12,901 bases of DNA from an uncultured Blautia sp. (GTDB taxonomy: Bacteria > Bacillota > Clostridia > Lachnospirales > Lachnospiraceae), in NCBI RefSeq assembly GCF_934372025.1, contig NZ_CAKROJ010000059.1, positions 1 to 12,901 on the forward strand. Direction: 5' to 3'. The notes under the pieces were generated by a model, which was not told the DNA's origin, ran no database searches, and worked only from the letters and a program-made list of their open reading frames with translations. A program made the position numbers and the translations under genes. Numbering within the stretch: position 1 is the stretch's first letter; each line of letters opens with the position of its first letter. Shown piece after piece: positions 5,686-12,901 of the stretch.

Positions 5686-6667
5686 AGATCTCGTCGATCA
5701 TTTTCAGTTCTTCTTCTGTGAACGGTGCACTGGAAATTGCCTTTATATTATCCAGAATCTGCTGCGGCTTGGATGCACCGATCAGAACGCTTGTCACTTC
5801 TTTCTTCTGCAGAAGCCATGCAAGTGCCATATCAGCCAGCTTTTCACCACGCTGTGCAGCCAGATCATTCAGCTTACGGATCTGATCCAGTCTGTGCTCA
5901 TCCAGGATACTTTCTTTGAGAAATCTTCCATCTGTACGGATACGGCTGTCTTCCGGGATTCCATGCAGATAACGATCTGTCAGCTGCCCCTGTGCAAGCG
6001 GGCTGAATGTGATCAGGCCTTTCTGCAGTCTACCTGTCATTTCTTTCAGGCCATTATTTTCTACTGTTCTGTCAAAAATGGAATAACGGTTCTGGTTGAT
6101 CACAAACGGACAACGCATCTCTTTCAGGATGGCTGCCGCCTTTTCCAGAGTTTCCCCATTATAGTTGGAGAGTCCGACATAGATTGCCTTTCCGCTCTGT
6201 ACAGCACTTGCAAGTGCTCCCATAGTCTCCTCAAGCGGTGTGTCCGGATCCATTCTGTGATGATAGAAGATATCCACATATTCCAGTCCCATACGTTTCA
6301 GGCTCTGATCCAGACTTGCCAGAAGATATTTGCGGCTTCCCCAGTTTCCATAAGGGCCATCCCACATCTCATATCCGGCTTTTGTAGTAATGATCATCTC
6401 GTCACGGTAAACACCAAGGTCTTCTTTCAGGATGCGACCGAAATTTTTCTCTGCGCTTCCCGGTTCCGGACCATAGTTGTTTGCAAGGTCAAACTGTGTG
6501 ATTCCATTATCAAAAGCTGTGAAGCAAAGCTTTCTCATGTTTTCAAAATTTGCTGTATCTCCAAAGTTATGCCATAATCCAAGTGACACCTTTGGAAGCA
6601 TCAGACCGCTGTTTCCGCAACGATTATATTCCATGGTCGTATATCTTTCTTTTGCTGCAGTGTACAT
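5675..6667 (-). CDS. gpr: Aldo-keto reductase, YghZ/Gpr type
   Basis: NADPH-dependent aldo-keto reductase, 330 residues, a cytosolic TIM barrel. It is closely similar to E. coli YghZ (L-glyceraldehyde 3-phosphate reductase, which also reduces methylglyoxal). Shared blocks include SLGLWHNFG, FDLANNYGPEPGSAE, TTKAGYEMWDGPYG, GSRKYLLASLDQSLKRMGLEYVDIFY (split here only by reading), SPLAQG and VTSVLIGAS. The catalytic tetrad is Asp60, Tyr65, Lys96 and His137, and the C-terminal GASKPQQILDN forms part of the cofactor site. The N-terminus AAKERYTTMEYNRCG parallels ANPERYGQMQYRYCG of YghZ, supporting the chosen ATG. AAGGGG, nine bases before it, lies in the last codons of the upstream gene, so translation is coupled. 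The likely role is detoxifying reactive aldehydes. Acetaldehyde from the neighbouring lyase is conceivable but unsupported. Confidence 0.9.
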   Translation of the reverse strand: MYTAAKERYTTMEYNRCGNSGLMLPKVSLGLWHNFGDTANFENMRKLCFTAFDNGITQFDLANNYGPEPGSAEKNFGRILKEDLGVYRDEMIITTKAGYEMWDGPYGNWGSRKYLLASLDQSLKRMGLEYVDIFYHHRMDPDTPLEETMGALASAVQSGKAIYVGLSNYNGETLEKAAAILKEMRCPFVINQNRYSIFDRTVENNGLKEMTGRLQKGLITFSPLAQGQLTDRYLHGIPEDSRIRTDGRFLKESILDEHRLDQIRKLNDLAAQRGEKLADMALAWLLQKKEVTSVLIGASKPQQILDNIKAISSAPFTEEELKMIDEISLN

Positions 6668-6673
6668 ATTTAT

Positions 6674-7369
6674 TTACCCCTTTTCCCAGCGTAAATTTCT
6701 CAGATACACCTTCTGTTCCGGTGTAATCCTGTAACTTTCGATTGCTTTTTGAATTGTCTTTCTATGTATCCACTCCGGCAGACGTCGTTCTTCCAGATAA
6801 GGAATGGTCGCCTCCCACTGCTTCGCAAGCGCTGTCGCCAGATACCAGGCAATCATCATATTAACATAATATTCTTCTGATCTGACATCTGCTGCCAGTT
6901 TCAGATATTCCGGGCTGAAATCCTCATCCAGATAAAAATTCATCAGCATACCGATTCCATAGCGGATCGTATAAGTTTTCTCTGATGCGATCCATCTTCG
7001 AATTTCCGGAAGCAGTTCTTCTTTATGCTTTGCAAAACATTTCGGTGCAGGCAGGTCACAGGTTGCCCAGTTATTCACATATGGCAGAAATCTTTCTAAT
7101 TCTGAAAGGCACATGCCATAATCTTTGATCCAGCTCACGATCATCATGTGCATATTGTTTTCTTCATAATATCTGTGCGGCAGATCACGCAGAAAATACT
7201 CTGCTTCCGGTGTCTTTGCAAATTCTCTGGTAAATTTCCTAAGTACCGGCATCCGTATTCCTATGATTGTCTCTTTATCAATACCAGGCATTAACCTGCT
7301 GTGAAACTCCCGGTATTTCAGATCTTGCATTTCAAATAAATCCTGTTCCACTTTTTTAGTATAATACAT
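6674..7369 (-). CDS. DNA alkylation repair protein, AlkD-like HEAT-repeat glycosylase
   Basis: 231-residue all-helical HEAT-repeat protein of the AlkC/AlkD superfamily, which excises alkylated bases such as 3- and 7-methylpurines. The opening REFHSRLMPGI, then IIGIRMPVLRKFTREF, fits the family. Trp101 and Asp105 (WATCD) have the W-x3-D spacing of Bacillus cereus AlkD Trp109/Asp113. Arg136 in YTIRYGIGML fits the position of its catalytic Arg148. A C-terminal block, WIHRKTIQKAIESYRITPEQK, is also family-typical. The start is two bases after the mscL stop and has no clear ribosome binding site, so it probably relies on reinitiation by ribosomes finishing mscL. It sits between an osmotic-stress channel and an aldehyde reductase in one operon. 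The exact lesion specificity cannot be read from the sequence. Confidence 0.88.
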   Translation of the reverse strand: MYYTKKVEQDLFEMQDLKYREFHSRLMPGIDKETIIGIRMPVLRKFTREFAKTPEAEYFLRDLPHRYYEENNMHMMIVSWIKDYGMCLSELERFLPYVNNWATCDLPAPKCFAKHKEELLPEIRRWIASEKTYTIRYGIGMLMNFYLDEDFSPEYLKLAADVRSEEYYVNMMIAWYLATALAKQWEATIPYLEERRLPEWIHRKTIQKAIESYRITPEQKVYLRNLRWEKG

Positions 7370-7371
7370 TG

Positions 7372-7782
7372 TTATTTAATCTTTGTTTCTTCCAAAATGG
7401 ACGTGCAATGCGGACAACGGGTTGCCTTGATGCTGATTTCACTCTGGCAATACGGACAGATCTTTGTAGTTTCTTCTTTTGGTTCTTCCGGTTTCTTTGT
7501 AAGTCCTGTCAGCTTGTTGATTCCCTTCAGCAGACAAAACAGGATAAACGCCATAATAATAAAGTTAACGACTGATGAAACAAATGAAGACGCAAAGCCT
7601 GCAACATCAGACACAGAATATGATGCCCCACCAGTCAGGACATTCAGAATCGGATTAATAAAATTATCCGTCAGCGATGTTACGATTCCTGAGAATGCAC
7701 CGCCAATAATAACACCAACTGCCATATCCATCACATTTCCACGAAGTGCAAAAGCCTTAAATTCCTCTATGAACTTTTTCAT
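7372..7782 (-). CDS. mscL: Large-conductance mechanosensitive channel with C-terminal zinc ribbon
   Basis: MscL opens under membrane tension to release solutes during hypo-osmotic shock. The N-terminus KKFIEEFKAFALRGNVMDMAVGVIIGGAFSGIV (given here only as the family block at residues 2-34) carries the amphipathic helix and the pore-lining first helix. The second helix is at about 68-92 (NFIIMAFILFCLLKGINKL). The protein has 136 residues, a normal length. Instead of the usual charged C-terminal helix bundle, it ends in a CPYC-x10-CPHC zinc ribbon (Cys109, 112, 123, 126). The start is supported by AGGGGGA eight bases upstream. It is the first gene of the mscL-alkD-gpr operon, with a promoter at 7816-7843. 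Confidence 0.93.
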   Translation of the reverse strand: MKKFIEEFKAFALRGNVMDMAVGVIIGGAFSGIVTSLTDNFINPILNVLTGGASYSVSDVAGFASSFVSSVVNFIIMAFILFCLLKGINKLTGLTKKPEEPKEETTKICPYCQSEISIKATRCPHCTSILEETKIK

Positions 7783-7815
7783 CCTTGGTATCCCCCTTCA
7801 TTTAATATATTGTAA

Positions 7816-7843
7816 ATTATAACACACCTTCTTTTTTCTACAA
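7816..7843 (-). promoter_or_regulatory. Promoter of the mscL operon
   Basis: On the minus strand a perfect -10 TATAAT (7816-7821), preceded by an extended TGT, lies 16 bases from -35 TTGTAG (7838-7843). It is about 35 bases upstream of the mscL start. It has the same -35 hexamer and extended -10 layout as the eut promoter. Confidence 0.75.
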
Positions 7844-7906
7844 TCCTTCATGCATAATTTCTGTGCTTTTTATATATCTTTAAATAAACATTCTCCGGAG
7901 TCTGCC

Positions 7907-9007
7907 ATGTCACAGGACAAACAACACTCCCCTCATTCAGAACCAGATTTTATGATGCTGACACTCGTTCTTATTCTGGCAGTCTTTGGTCTTATTGTCC
8001 TTCTCAGTGCCAGTGAATATAATGGAAGAGTTCGTTTTCATGACTCTGCCTATTATTTCAAAAAACAGCTCTTCGCTACAGCACTTGGTCTTGGTGTCAT
8101 GTATGTCATTTCCTCTGTTGACTATCATTTTTTCGTCCGGCTTGCACCTGCTGCCTATCTTCTTTCCCTGCTTCTGTCTACCGCTGTTCTTCTCTTTGGA
8201 CAGGAAATCAACGGTTCCAGACGCTGGCTGAATCTGGGGCCTTTATCTTTTCAGCCTTCCGAATTCGCCAAAGTCGCTGTGATTCTGTTTCTGACCTGGC
8301 AAATTGAAAAAAGTCACAAACAGACAGACGGTTTCTGGTTCATGTGCCGCACCATGCTCTCACTTCTTCCTGTCGTTGGTCTCGTCGGCTCCAATAACTT
8401 AAGCACTGCTGTCATCATTCTTGGAATCGGTGCCATACTGATTTTTGCAGCCAGTCCGCATTATATACAATTTGTGGCTCTGGGCGGAGCAGGAATTGGT
8501 TTTATCACGATTTTTCTCGCTGCCGAAAGTTATCGTCTGGAACGTCTCGCAATCTGGCGCAGCCCTGAAAAATACGAAAAAGGCTTTCAGACGATCCAGG
8601 GACTCTACGCGATCGGAAGCGGTGGTCTGTTTGGACGTGGTCTCGGAAACAGTATACAAAAACTGGGCTTCGTTCCCGAAGCCCAGAATGATATGATTTT
8701 TTCTATTATCTGTGAAGAAATGGGATTGGCAGGTGCCATAATCCTGATTCTTATTTTTGCTCTGCTGCTCTGGAGACTTTGTGTCATCTCCATGCACTGT
8801 CAGGAACTTTCCGGTTCACTTTTGTCTGCCGGAATCATGGGCCATCTGGCAATCCAGATTATCCTGAACATTGCCGTTGTCACCAATACCATTCCCAATA
8901 CCGGAATCACTCTGCCTTTTATCAGCTATGGCGGCACTTCCATTGTCTTTCTCCTTGGTGAAATGGGGCTGGCTCTTAATGTCAGCCGTCACCGAAGCTG
9001 TCTCTGA
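7907..9007 (+). CDS. FtsW/RodA-family peptidoglycan glycosyltransferase
   Basis: SEDS-family polytopic membrane enzyme that polymerises lipid II into glycan strands, 366 residues with about ten membrane helices. Family landmarks are NGSRRWLNLGPLSFQPSEFAK (about 102-122, split across the helix 3-4 loop), NNLSTA, FQTIQGLYAIGSGGLFGRGLG, VPEAQNDMIFS with the putative catalytic Asp at 262, and the C-terminal TLPFISYGGTS. The last two are closer to FtsW/SpoVE than to RodA, but the sequence does not settle division, elongation or sporulation use. ATG at 7907 is chosen because CGGAG lies six bases upstream. The in-frame ATG at 7850 has no ribosome binding site. It is the only plus-strand gene, with no adjacent class B penicillin-binding protein or dcw-cluster gene. 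No convincing promoter was seen in the 124-base gap before it. Confidence 0.92.
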   Translation: MSQDKQHSPHSEPDFMMLTLVLILAVFGLIVLLSASEYNGRVRFHDSAYYFKKQLFATALGLGVMYVISSVDYHFFVRLAPAAYLLSLLLSTAVLLFGQEINGSRRWLNLGPLSFQPSEFAKVAVILFLTWQIEKSHKQTDGFWFMCRTMLSLLPVVGLVGSNNLSTAVIILGIGAILIFAASPHYIQFVALGGAGIGFITIFLAAESYRLERLAIWRSPEKYEKGFQTIQGLYAIGSGGLFGRGLGNSIQKLGFVPEAQNDMIFSIICEEMGLAGAIILILIFALLLWRLCVISMHCQELSGSLLSAGIMGHLAIQIILNIAVVTNTIPNTGITLPFISYGGTSIVFLLGEMGLALNVSRHRSCL

Positions 9008-9035
9008 GTACACAGTCCTGACCAGCTCCTGTCTG

Positions 9036-11399
9036 TCAGAAGAACAAACCACCCACCATATAAACTACAAATGACACCAGCCAGGCAATCACACACTGTC
9101 CGATTACAACCAGCGTTGCCCACTTAGCACCAAGTTCACGTTTGATTGAAGCAATTGCCGCAACACACGGTGTATACAACAGACAAAATGCCAGCAGACT
9201 GGCGGCTGAAAGCGGTGTGATACTCGCAAGCAGGACTGATGTGTTTCCAAAAAGGATAGAAAGCGTAGAAACAACACTTTCTTTTGCCATAAATCCTGTG
9301 ATCAGAGCTGTTGAAATTCTCCAGTCACCATATCCCATCGGTTTGAAGATTGGTGAGATCACGCTTGCCAGCATTGCAAGGATACTGTCTCTGGAATCTG
9401 TTACGATACTGAAATGTGTATTAAATGTCTGCAGGAACCAGATCACAAGTGTTGCAACAAAAATTACTGTAAATGCTCTCTGGAGGAAATCCTTCGCCTT
9501 ATCCCAGAGAAGGTGTCCTACATTCTTTGCTCCAGGCATACGATAATTCGGAAGTTCCATAACAAATGGCACTGCTTCTCCACTGAACAATGTTTTTCGC
9601 ATCAGAAGTGCCATCAGGATTCCCATAATGATTCCACCAAAATACAGCGCAATCATTACAATTGCTCCATGACCAGGGAAAAACGCTGCTGCAAAAAATG
9701 CGTAGATCGGAAGTTTTGCTGAGCAGCTCATAAACGGTGTCAGCAGAATTGTCATTTTACGGTCACGTTCTGATGGAAGTGTTCTGCTCGCCATAACCCC
9801 AGGTACAGTACATCCAAAACCGACAAGCATCGGAACGATACTTCGACCGGAAAGCCCAATCTTTCGAAGCAGCTTATCCATAACAAATGCAACACGTGCC
9901 ATGTATCCGCTGTCTTCCAGTAAAGACAGAAAGAAAAATAATGTTACGATAACCGGAAGAAAACTCAGTACACTTCCAACACCGTTGAAAACGCCATCCA
10001 TGACCAGCGAATGAATCACATGGTTTACTCCGGCCGCTGTCATTACATGATCAACCATATTTCCGAGAGCTGTAATCCCCATATCCAGCAGATTCTGAAG
10101 AAATGCTCCAATCACACTGAAGGTCAGGAAAAACACAAGTCCCATAATACCTATGAAACACGGAATAGCTGTATATTTACCGGTAAGCACTTTATCAATT
10201 TTCTGACTGCGAAGATGTTCTTTGCTTTCTTTTGGCTTTACAACCGTCTCATCACAGACATTCTCAATAAAATCAAAACGCATGTGAGCAATAGCTGCTG
10301 CTCTGTCCAGACCACGTTCTGTCTCCATCTGTTTGATGATATGTTCCAGCATTTCTTTCTCATTCTGATCAAGGTTCAGACTGTCCATGATAAGCTGGTC
10401 GCCTTCCGCAAGCTTTGCTGCTGCAAAACGAACCGGAATTTGTGCCGCTTTTGCATGGTCTTCAATCAGATGCATGATCGCATGAAGACATCTGTGCACC
10501 GCACCACCATCTTCATTGGCATCACAGAAATCAATGTTCTGCGGCTTCTCCTGATATTTGGCAACGTGTAGTGCATGTGCCACCAGCTCATCAATTCCTT
10601 CATTCTTTGCCGCTGAAATGGGAACCACCGGAATTCCAAGCATTTTTTCCATCCGGTTTACCAGAATAGAACCTCCGTTTTCTCTGACTTCATCCATCAT
10701 GTTCAAAGCCAGAACCATCGGTATATCCAGTTCCATCAGCTGCATGGTCAGATAAAGATTTCTTTCAATGTTTGTAGCATCTACAATATTAATGATTCCT
10801 TTTGGATGTTCATCCAACACAAAATTTCTTGTTACAATTTCTTCACTGGAATACGGAGACATTGAATAAATACCAGGAAGATCTGTTACCAGTGTATTGC
10901 TCCTGCCACGGATAGTTCCATCTTTTCTGTCTACTGTAACTCCTGGAAAATTTCCGACATGCTGACTGGAACCTGTCAGCTGATTAAACAATGTCGTCTT
11001 ACCACAATTCTGATTACCCGCAAGTGCAAATGTCAGGACCTCACTGTCCGGCAGCGGATGTTCATTTTCTTTTTCATGATATTTTCCGCCTTCACCAAGA
11101 CCAGGATGTGGAATTACTTTAGTAATATCTTTTTTGTGTGCCGCCTTTCCCTCTGACGGCTCCACCGCATCACGAATGTTTTCTATCTCTATCTTTTCTG
11201 CATCTGCCAGACGCAGGGTCAGTTCATAACTGTGAATACGGAGCTCCATAGGATCTCCCATTGGAGCATATTTCACCATGGTCACTTCTCCCTTTGGAAT
11301 CAGTCCCATATCCAGAAAATGCTGTCTTAACGCACCTTCTCCACCGACAGAACGGATAGTCGCAGTTTTTCCGATTGGCAGTTCACGTAATGATGTCAT
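9036..11399 (-). CDS. feoB: FeoA-FeoB fusion ferrous iron transporter
   Basis: Ferrous-iron uptake protein of 787 residues. Residues 1-75 are a FeoA-type SH3-like domain (LRELPIGKTATIRSV, then FLDMGLIPKGEVTMV), joined by a polar linker to FeoB. The GTPase domain shows G1 GNQNCGKT (128-135), G2 around Thr155 (GVTVDRK), G3 DLPG (173-176), G4 NMMD (233-236) and G5 SAAKNEG (262-268). Membrane helices start near 409. The two cysteine-containing gate motifs are intact, GFGCTVPG (527-534) and SCSAKLPIY (558-566). No separate feoA or feoC is present. GAGG nine bases before the ATG supports the start. A Fur-like box lies in the leader, and the gene ends 28 bases from the convergent ftsW-type gene. Confidence 0.95.
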   Translation of the reverse strand: MTSLRELPIGKTATIRSVGGEGALRQHFLDMGLIPKGEVTMVKYAPMGDPMELRIHSYELTLRLADAEKIEIENIRDAVEPSEGKAAHKKDITKVIPHPGLGEGGKYHEKENEHPLPDSEVLTFALAGNQNCGKTTLFNQLTGSSQHVGNFPGVTVDRKDGTIRGRSNTLVTDLPGIYSMSPYSSEEIVTRNFVLDEHPKGIINIVDATNIERNLYLTMQLMELDIPMVLALNMMDEVRENGGSILVNRMEKMLGIPVVPISAAKNEGIDELVAHALHVAKYQEKPQNIDFCDANEDGGAVHRCLHAIMHLIEDHAKAAQIPVRFAAAKLAEGDQLIMDSLNLDQNEKEMLEHIIKQMETERGLDRAAAIAHMRFDFIENVCDETVVKPKESKEHLRSQKIDKVLTGKYTAIPCFIGIMGLVFFLTFSVIGAFLQNLLDMGITALGNMVDHVMTAAGVNHVIHSLVMDGVFNGVGSVLSFLPVIVTLFFFLSLLEDSGYMARVAFVMDKLLRKIGLSGRSIVPMLVGFGCTVPGVMASRTLPSERDRKMTILLTPFMSCSAKLPIYAFFAAAFFPGHGAIVMIALYFGGIIMGILMALLMRKTLFSGEAVPFVMELPNYRMPGAKNVGHLLWDKAKDFLQRAFTVIFVATLVIWFLQTFNTHFSIVTDSRDSILAMLASVISPIFKPMGYGDWRISTALITGFMAKESVVSTLSILFGNTSVLLASITPLSAASLLAFCLLYTPCVAAIASIKRELGAKWATLVVIGQCVIAWLVSFVVYMVGGLFF

Positions 11400-11432
11400 C
11401 TCTGCTTTCCTCTTATCTTTCTCGTTCTATAT

Positions 11433-11447
11433 TGATATTTTTTATCA
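11433..11447 (-). promoter_or_regulatory. Fur-like box in the feoAB leader
   Basis: TGATAAAAAATATCA on the minus strand matches the 7-1-7 Fur consensus (TGATAATnATTATCA) at all but two positions. It lies between the predicted feoAB promoter and the start codon, just past the expected transcription start. Iron-dependent repression by a Fur-family protein is inferred from the match and from the transporter it precedes. Confidence 0.65.
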
Positions 11448-11465
11448 TTAAGTATGTATGAACTA

Positions 11466-11494
11466 ACCCTATGCCAAATGAGAAATTTTGTCAA
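11466..11494 (-). promoter_or_regulatory. Candidate feoAB promoter
   Basis: On the minus strand a perfect -35 TTGACA (11489-11494) is followed after 17 bases by a weak -10 TAGGGT (11466-11471, three of six consensus bases). It lies between the fprA terminator and the Fur-like box. The -35 and spacing are good, but the -10 is poor. Confidence 0.5.
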
Positions 11495-11514
11495 TAGTTT
11501 TCTGTCACTAAGAT

Positions 11515-11574
11515 AAAAAAATCCCTGCAAAATATGCTTTTCAGAATAGTTTCTGAATTTCATATTTCGCAGGG
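11515..11574 (-). terminator. Intrinsic terminator after fprA
   Basis: On the minus strand CCCTGCGAAATATG (11561-11574) pairs over 14 bases, one of them G-U, with CATATTTTGCAGGG (11523-11536). An inner stem TTCAG/CTGAA sits in the loop, and seven T (11515-11521) follow after a single A. It lies 21 bases past the fprA stop and separates fprA from feoAB. Confidence 0.92.
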
Positions 11575-11595
11575 AAACAAATAGCAGCGTATGAA

Positions 11596-12753
11596 TTATT
11601 TACACAGTTCTTCAGCCATCTGATCCAGTTGTTCCATATTCTCATCACTTAAGGAAGACATGATCTTTACAGTTGTATCCAGCCATGTGATGTTTTTGCT
11701 CTTCTCAAATTTAGCTTTCATAACTTTTGCAGCATTCGGAGCCCAGCTTCCATTCTCAATCAGACCGATTGTACGGTTCTGGTAATTTCTTTCTGTCAGA
11801 TGGTCAATATAAAATTTCATGAATGGGAAGATGTCTGCATTATAAGTTACAGATGCAAGGACTAGTTTTCCGTAACGGAATGCATCCTCTACAGCTTCAG
11901 CCATGTCATCTCTTGCAAGGTCAAATACAGAAACCTTCGGGCAGCCTTTTTCTTCAAGCTTCTGAGCAAGAACTTCGACTGCTTTCTTTGTATTTCCGTA
12001 TACGGAAGAGTATGCGATCACAACACCTTCACTCTCAACTTTGTAAGAAGACCAGATATCATATTTTTCAAGGTAATGTCCAAGATTTTCTGTCAGAATC
12101 GGTCCATGCAGAGGACAGATTGTCTGGATGTCCAGAGTTGCTGCTGCTTTGAGAAGCTTCTGAACCTGCGGACCATATTTTCCAACAATGCCAATGTAGT
12201 AACGACGAGCTTCACAGTCCCAGTCCTCTTCTACGTCAAGTGCACCAAATTTACCAAATCCATCTGCTGAAAACAGTACTTTATCAGTGCTATCATATGT
12301 AACCATAACTTCCGGCCAGTGAACCATCGGTGCAAATACAAATGTCAGTACATGTTTGCCAAGAGTCAGGCTCTCACCGTTATCAACAACCAGTTTTTTA
12401 CCTTCCAGATTCATTCCTCTGAAGAAGTTTTCCATCATAGTAAATGTTTTGGTATTTGCAACAACCGTTGTATCCGGATAAGCTTTCATAAACTTTTCGA
12501 TATTCGCTGCATGGTCAGGTTCCATATGCTGTACAACCAGGTAAGCCGGTTTTGCACCATCAAGAACTTTTGCAATATTACCAAGCCATTCTTCTGCAAA
12601 ATGTGCATCCACTGTATCCATAACTGTGATCTTCTCATCCATGATCACATAAGAGTTATAGGCCATACCGTTCGGTACATCGTACTGTCCTTCAAACAGA
12701 TCCACCTGATGATCATTCACACCTACATAATAAATATCATTTCCAATCTTCAT
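11596..12753 (-). CDS. fprA: Flavodiiron protein (A-type flavoprotein)
   Basis: Cytosolic flavodiiron protein that reduces oxygen to water and/or nitric oxide to nitrous oxide, protecting anaerobes. It has 385 residues in two domains. The first is a metallo-beta-lactamase-like diiron domain with ligands His76, Glu78, Asp80 and His81 (HMEPDH), His145 (VHWPE), Asp164 (SADGFG) and His216 (PLHGP). The second is a flavodoxin domain starting near 243 with the FMN phosphate loop SSVYGNT. No rubredoxin or flavin-reductase extension is fused, so a separate electron donor is needed. The frame stays open to the window edge, but the start is placed at 12751-12753: MKIGNDIYYVG matches family N-termini, AAGGAGG lies 12 bases upstream (a long spacing), and the promoter at 12827-12855 falls inside any longer frame. 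O2 versus NO preference cannot be read from the sequence. Confidence 0.94.
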   Translation of the reverse strand: MKIGNDIYYVGVNDHQVDLFEGQYDVPNGMAYNSYVIMDEKITVMDTVDAHFAEEWLGNIAKVLDGAKPAYLVVQHMEPDHAANIEKFMKAYPDTTVVANTKTFTMMENFFRGMNLEGKKLVVDNGESLTLGKHVLTFVFAPMVHWPEVMVTYDSTDKVLFSADGFGKFGALDVEEDWDCEARRYYIGIVGKYGPQVQKLLKAAATLDIQTICPLHGPILTENLGHYLEKYDIWSSYKVESEGVVIAYSSVYGNTKKAVEVLAQKLEEKGCPKVSVFDLARDDMAEAVEDAFRYGKLVLASVTYNADIFPFMKFYIDHLTERNYQNRTIGLIENGSWAPNAAKVMKAKFEKSKNITWLDTTVKIMSSLSDENMEQLDQMAEELCK

Positions 12754-12826
12754 AACTACCGTCTGCCTCCTTATTGGTCTGGTTAGCTTTATATTCTTTT
12801 TTATATCATCTCTGATAACTGAACTC

Positions 12827-12855
12827 ATTATATCCGCTCTTTCATGCGAAATCAA
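12827..12855 (-). promoter_or_regulatory. fprA promoter
   Basis: On the minus strand -10 TATAAT (12827-12832, perfect) lies 17 bases from -35 TTGATT (12850-12855, four of six). The expected start is near 12820, giving a leader of about 67 bases before fprA. This promoter rules out translation from the longer upstream frame. Confidence 0.78.
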
Positions 12856-12874
12856 TAGCTGTTCGTTATATTCT

Positions 12875-12899
12875 TGACAGGTTTTGTCAGGTTTTGTCA
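12875..12899. repeat. Short direct and inverted repeat upstream of the fprA promoter
   Basis: On the plus strand GGTTTTGTCA occurs twice in tandem (12880-12889 and 12890-12899). TGACA (12875-12879) forms an inverted repeat with TGTCA (12885-12889) across five bases. It begins about 20 bases upstream of the fprA -35 box, where an activator or a divergent promoter's operator could sit. TTGACA at 12874-12879 could be the -35 of a rightward promoter whose -10 would fall at or beyond the edge. Confidence 0.4.
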
Positions 12900-12901
12900 C
12901 T

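Noticed and set aside
7850..7906. Upstream ATG for the ftsW-type gene at 7850
   Set aside because: No ribosome binding site precedes it, and the extra 19 residues are not family-like. ATG 7907 has CGGAG six bases upstream.
9008..9037. Bidirectional terminator between the convergent ftsW-type and feoAB genes
   Set aside because: Only a CTGAC/GTCAG five-pair stem with a long loop and no T-run on either side could be drawn.
12874..12890. HcpR or FNR binding site upstream of fprA
   Set aside because: TTGAC and GTCA arms are present, but the spacing (seven bases) does not fit the four-base spacing of those sites as I know them.
12754..12900. N-terminal extension of fprA to the right edge
   Set aside because: The strong promoter at 12827-12855 lies inside it, and flavodiiron proteins begin at the MKIGNDIYYVG position.

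Overview
The window reads as chromosomal DNA of a low-to-moderate GC, anaerobic, spore-forming Firmicute (class Clostridia, most likely Lachnospiraceae). This is inferred from a SpoIIID-type sporulation regulator fragment at the left edge, a stand-alone FprA-type flavodiiron protein, a FeoA-FeoB fusion, strong AGGAGG-type ribosome binding sites and sigma-A-type promoters. No tRNA, rRNA, CRISPR array, insertion sequence or phage gene was seen. Every gene is on the minus strand except one ftsW/rodA-type gene at 7907-9007.

Layout from left to right. Positions 1-260 hold the first seven bases of a gene leaving the window, a broken spoIIID-like fragment (57-188) and the terminator of the eut block. 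Positions 262-5580 are a compact ethanolamine block, transcribed right to left: promoter, attenuated leader, eutA (reactivase), eutB and eutC (adenosylcobalamin-dependent ethanolamine ammonia-lyase), a second leader with a terminator, then an APC-family permease. No microcompartment shell gene, EutVW sensor pair, aldehyde dehydrogenase or alcohol dehydrogenase lies in the window. EutC also lacks the N-terminal extension that targets the enterobacterial enzyme to a shell.

Positions 5675-7782 are a tight three-gene operon: mscL with a C-terminal zinc ribbon, an AlkD-like DNA glycosylase, and a gpr/yghZ aldo-keto reductase. Its promoter is at 7816-7843. Positions 7907-9007 hold the lone plus-strand FtsW/RodA-family glycosyltransferase, which ends 28 bp from the end of the convergent feoAB fusion. 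Positions 9036-11494 hold that ferrous-iron transporter with a Fur-like box in its leader. Positions 11515-12855 hold fprA with its own promoter and terminator. The right edge carries a short direct/inverted repeat upstream of the fprA promoter.

The most interesting signal is regulatory. The eutA leader and the permease leader each contain an intrinsic terminator. In both, the 5' arm overlaps the same 13-mer, TGCAAWGGGGCAT, which can fold instead into a small hairpin with a hexaloop AAWGGG. That is the A1/G4 hexaloop signature and mutually exclusive geometry of ANTAR-protein (EutV-type) antitermination sites. The sequence therefore suggests a shell-less ethanolamine operon with two antitermination checkpoints, one before the enzyme genes and one before the transporter.
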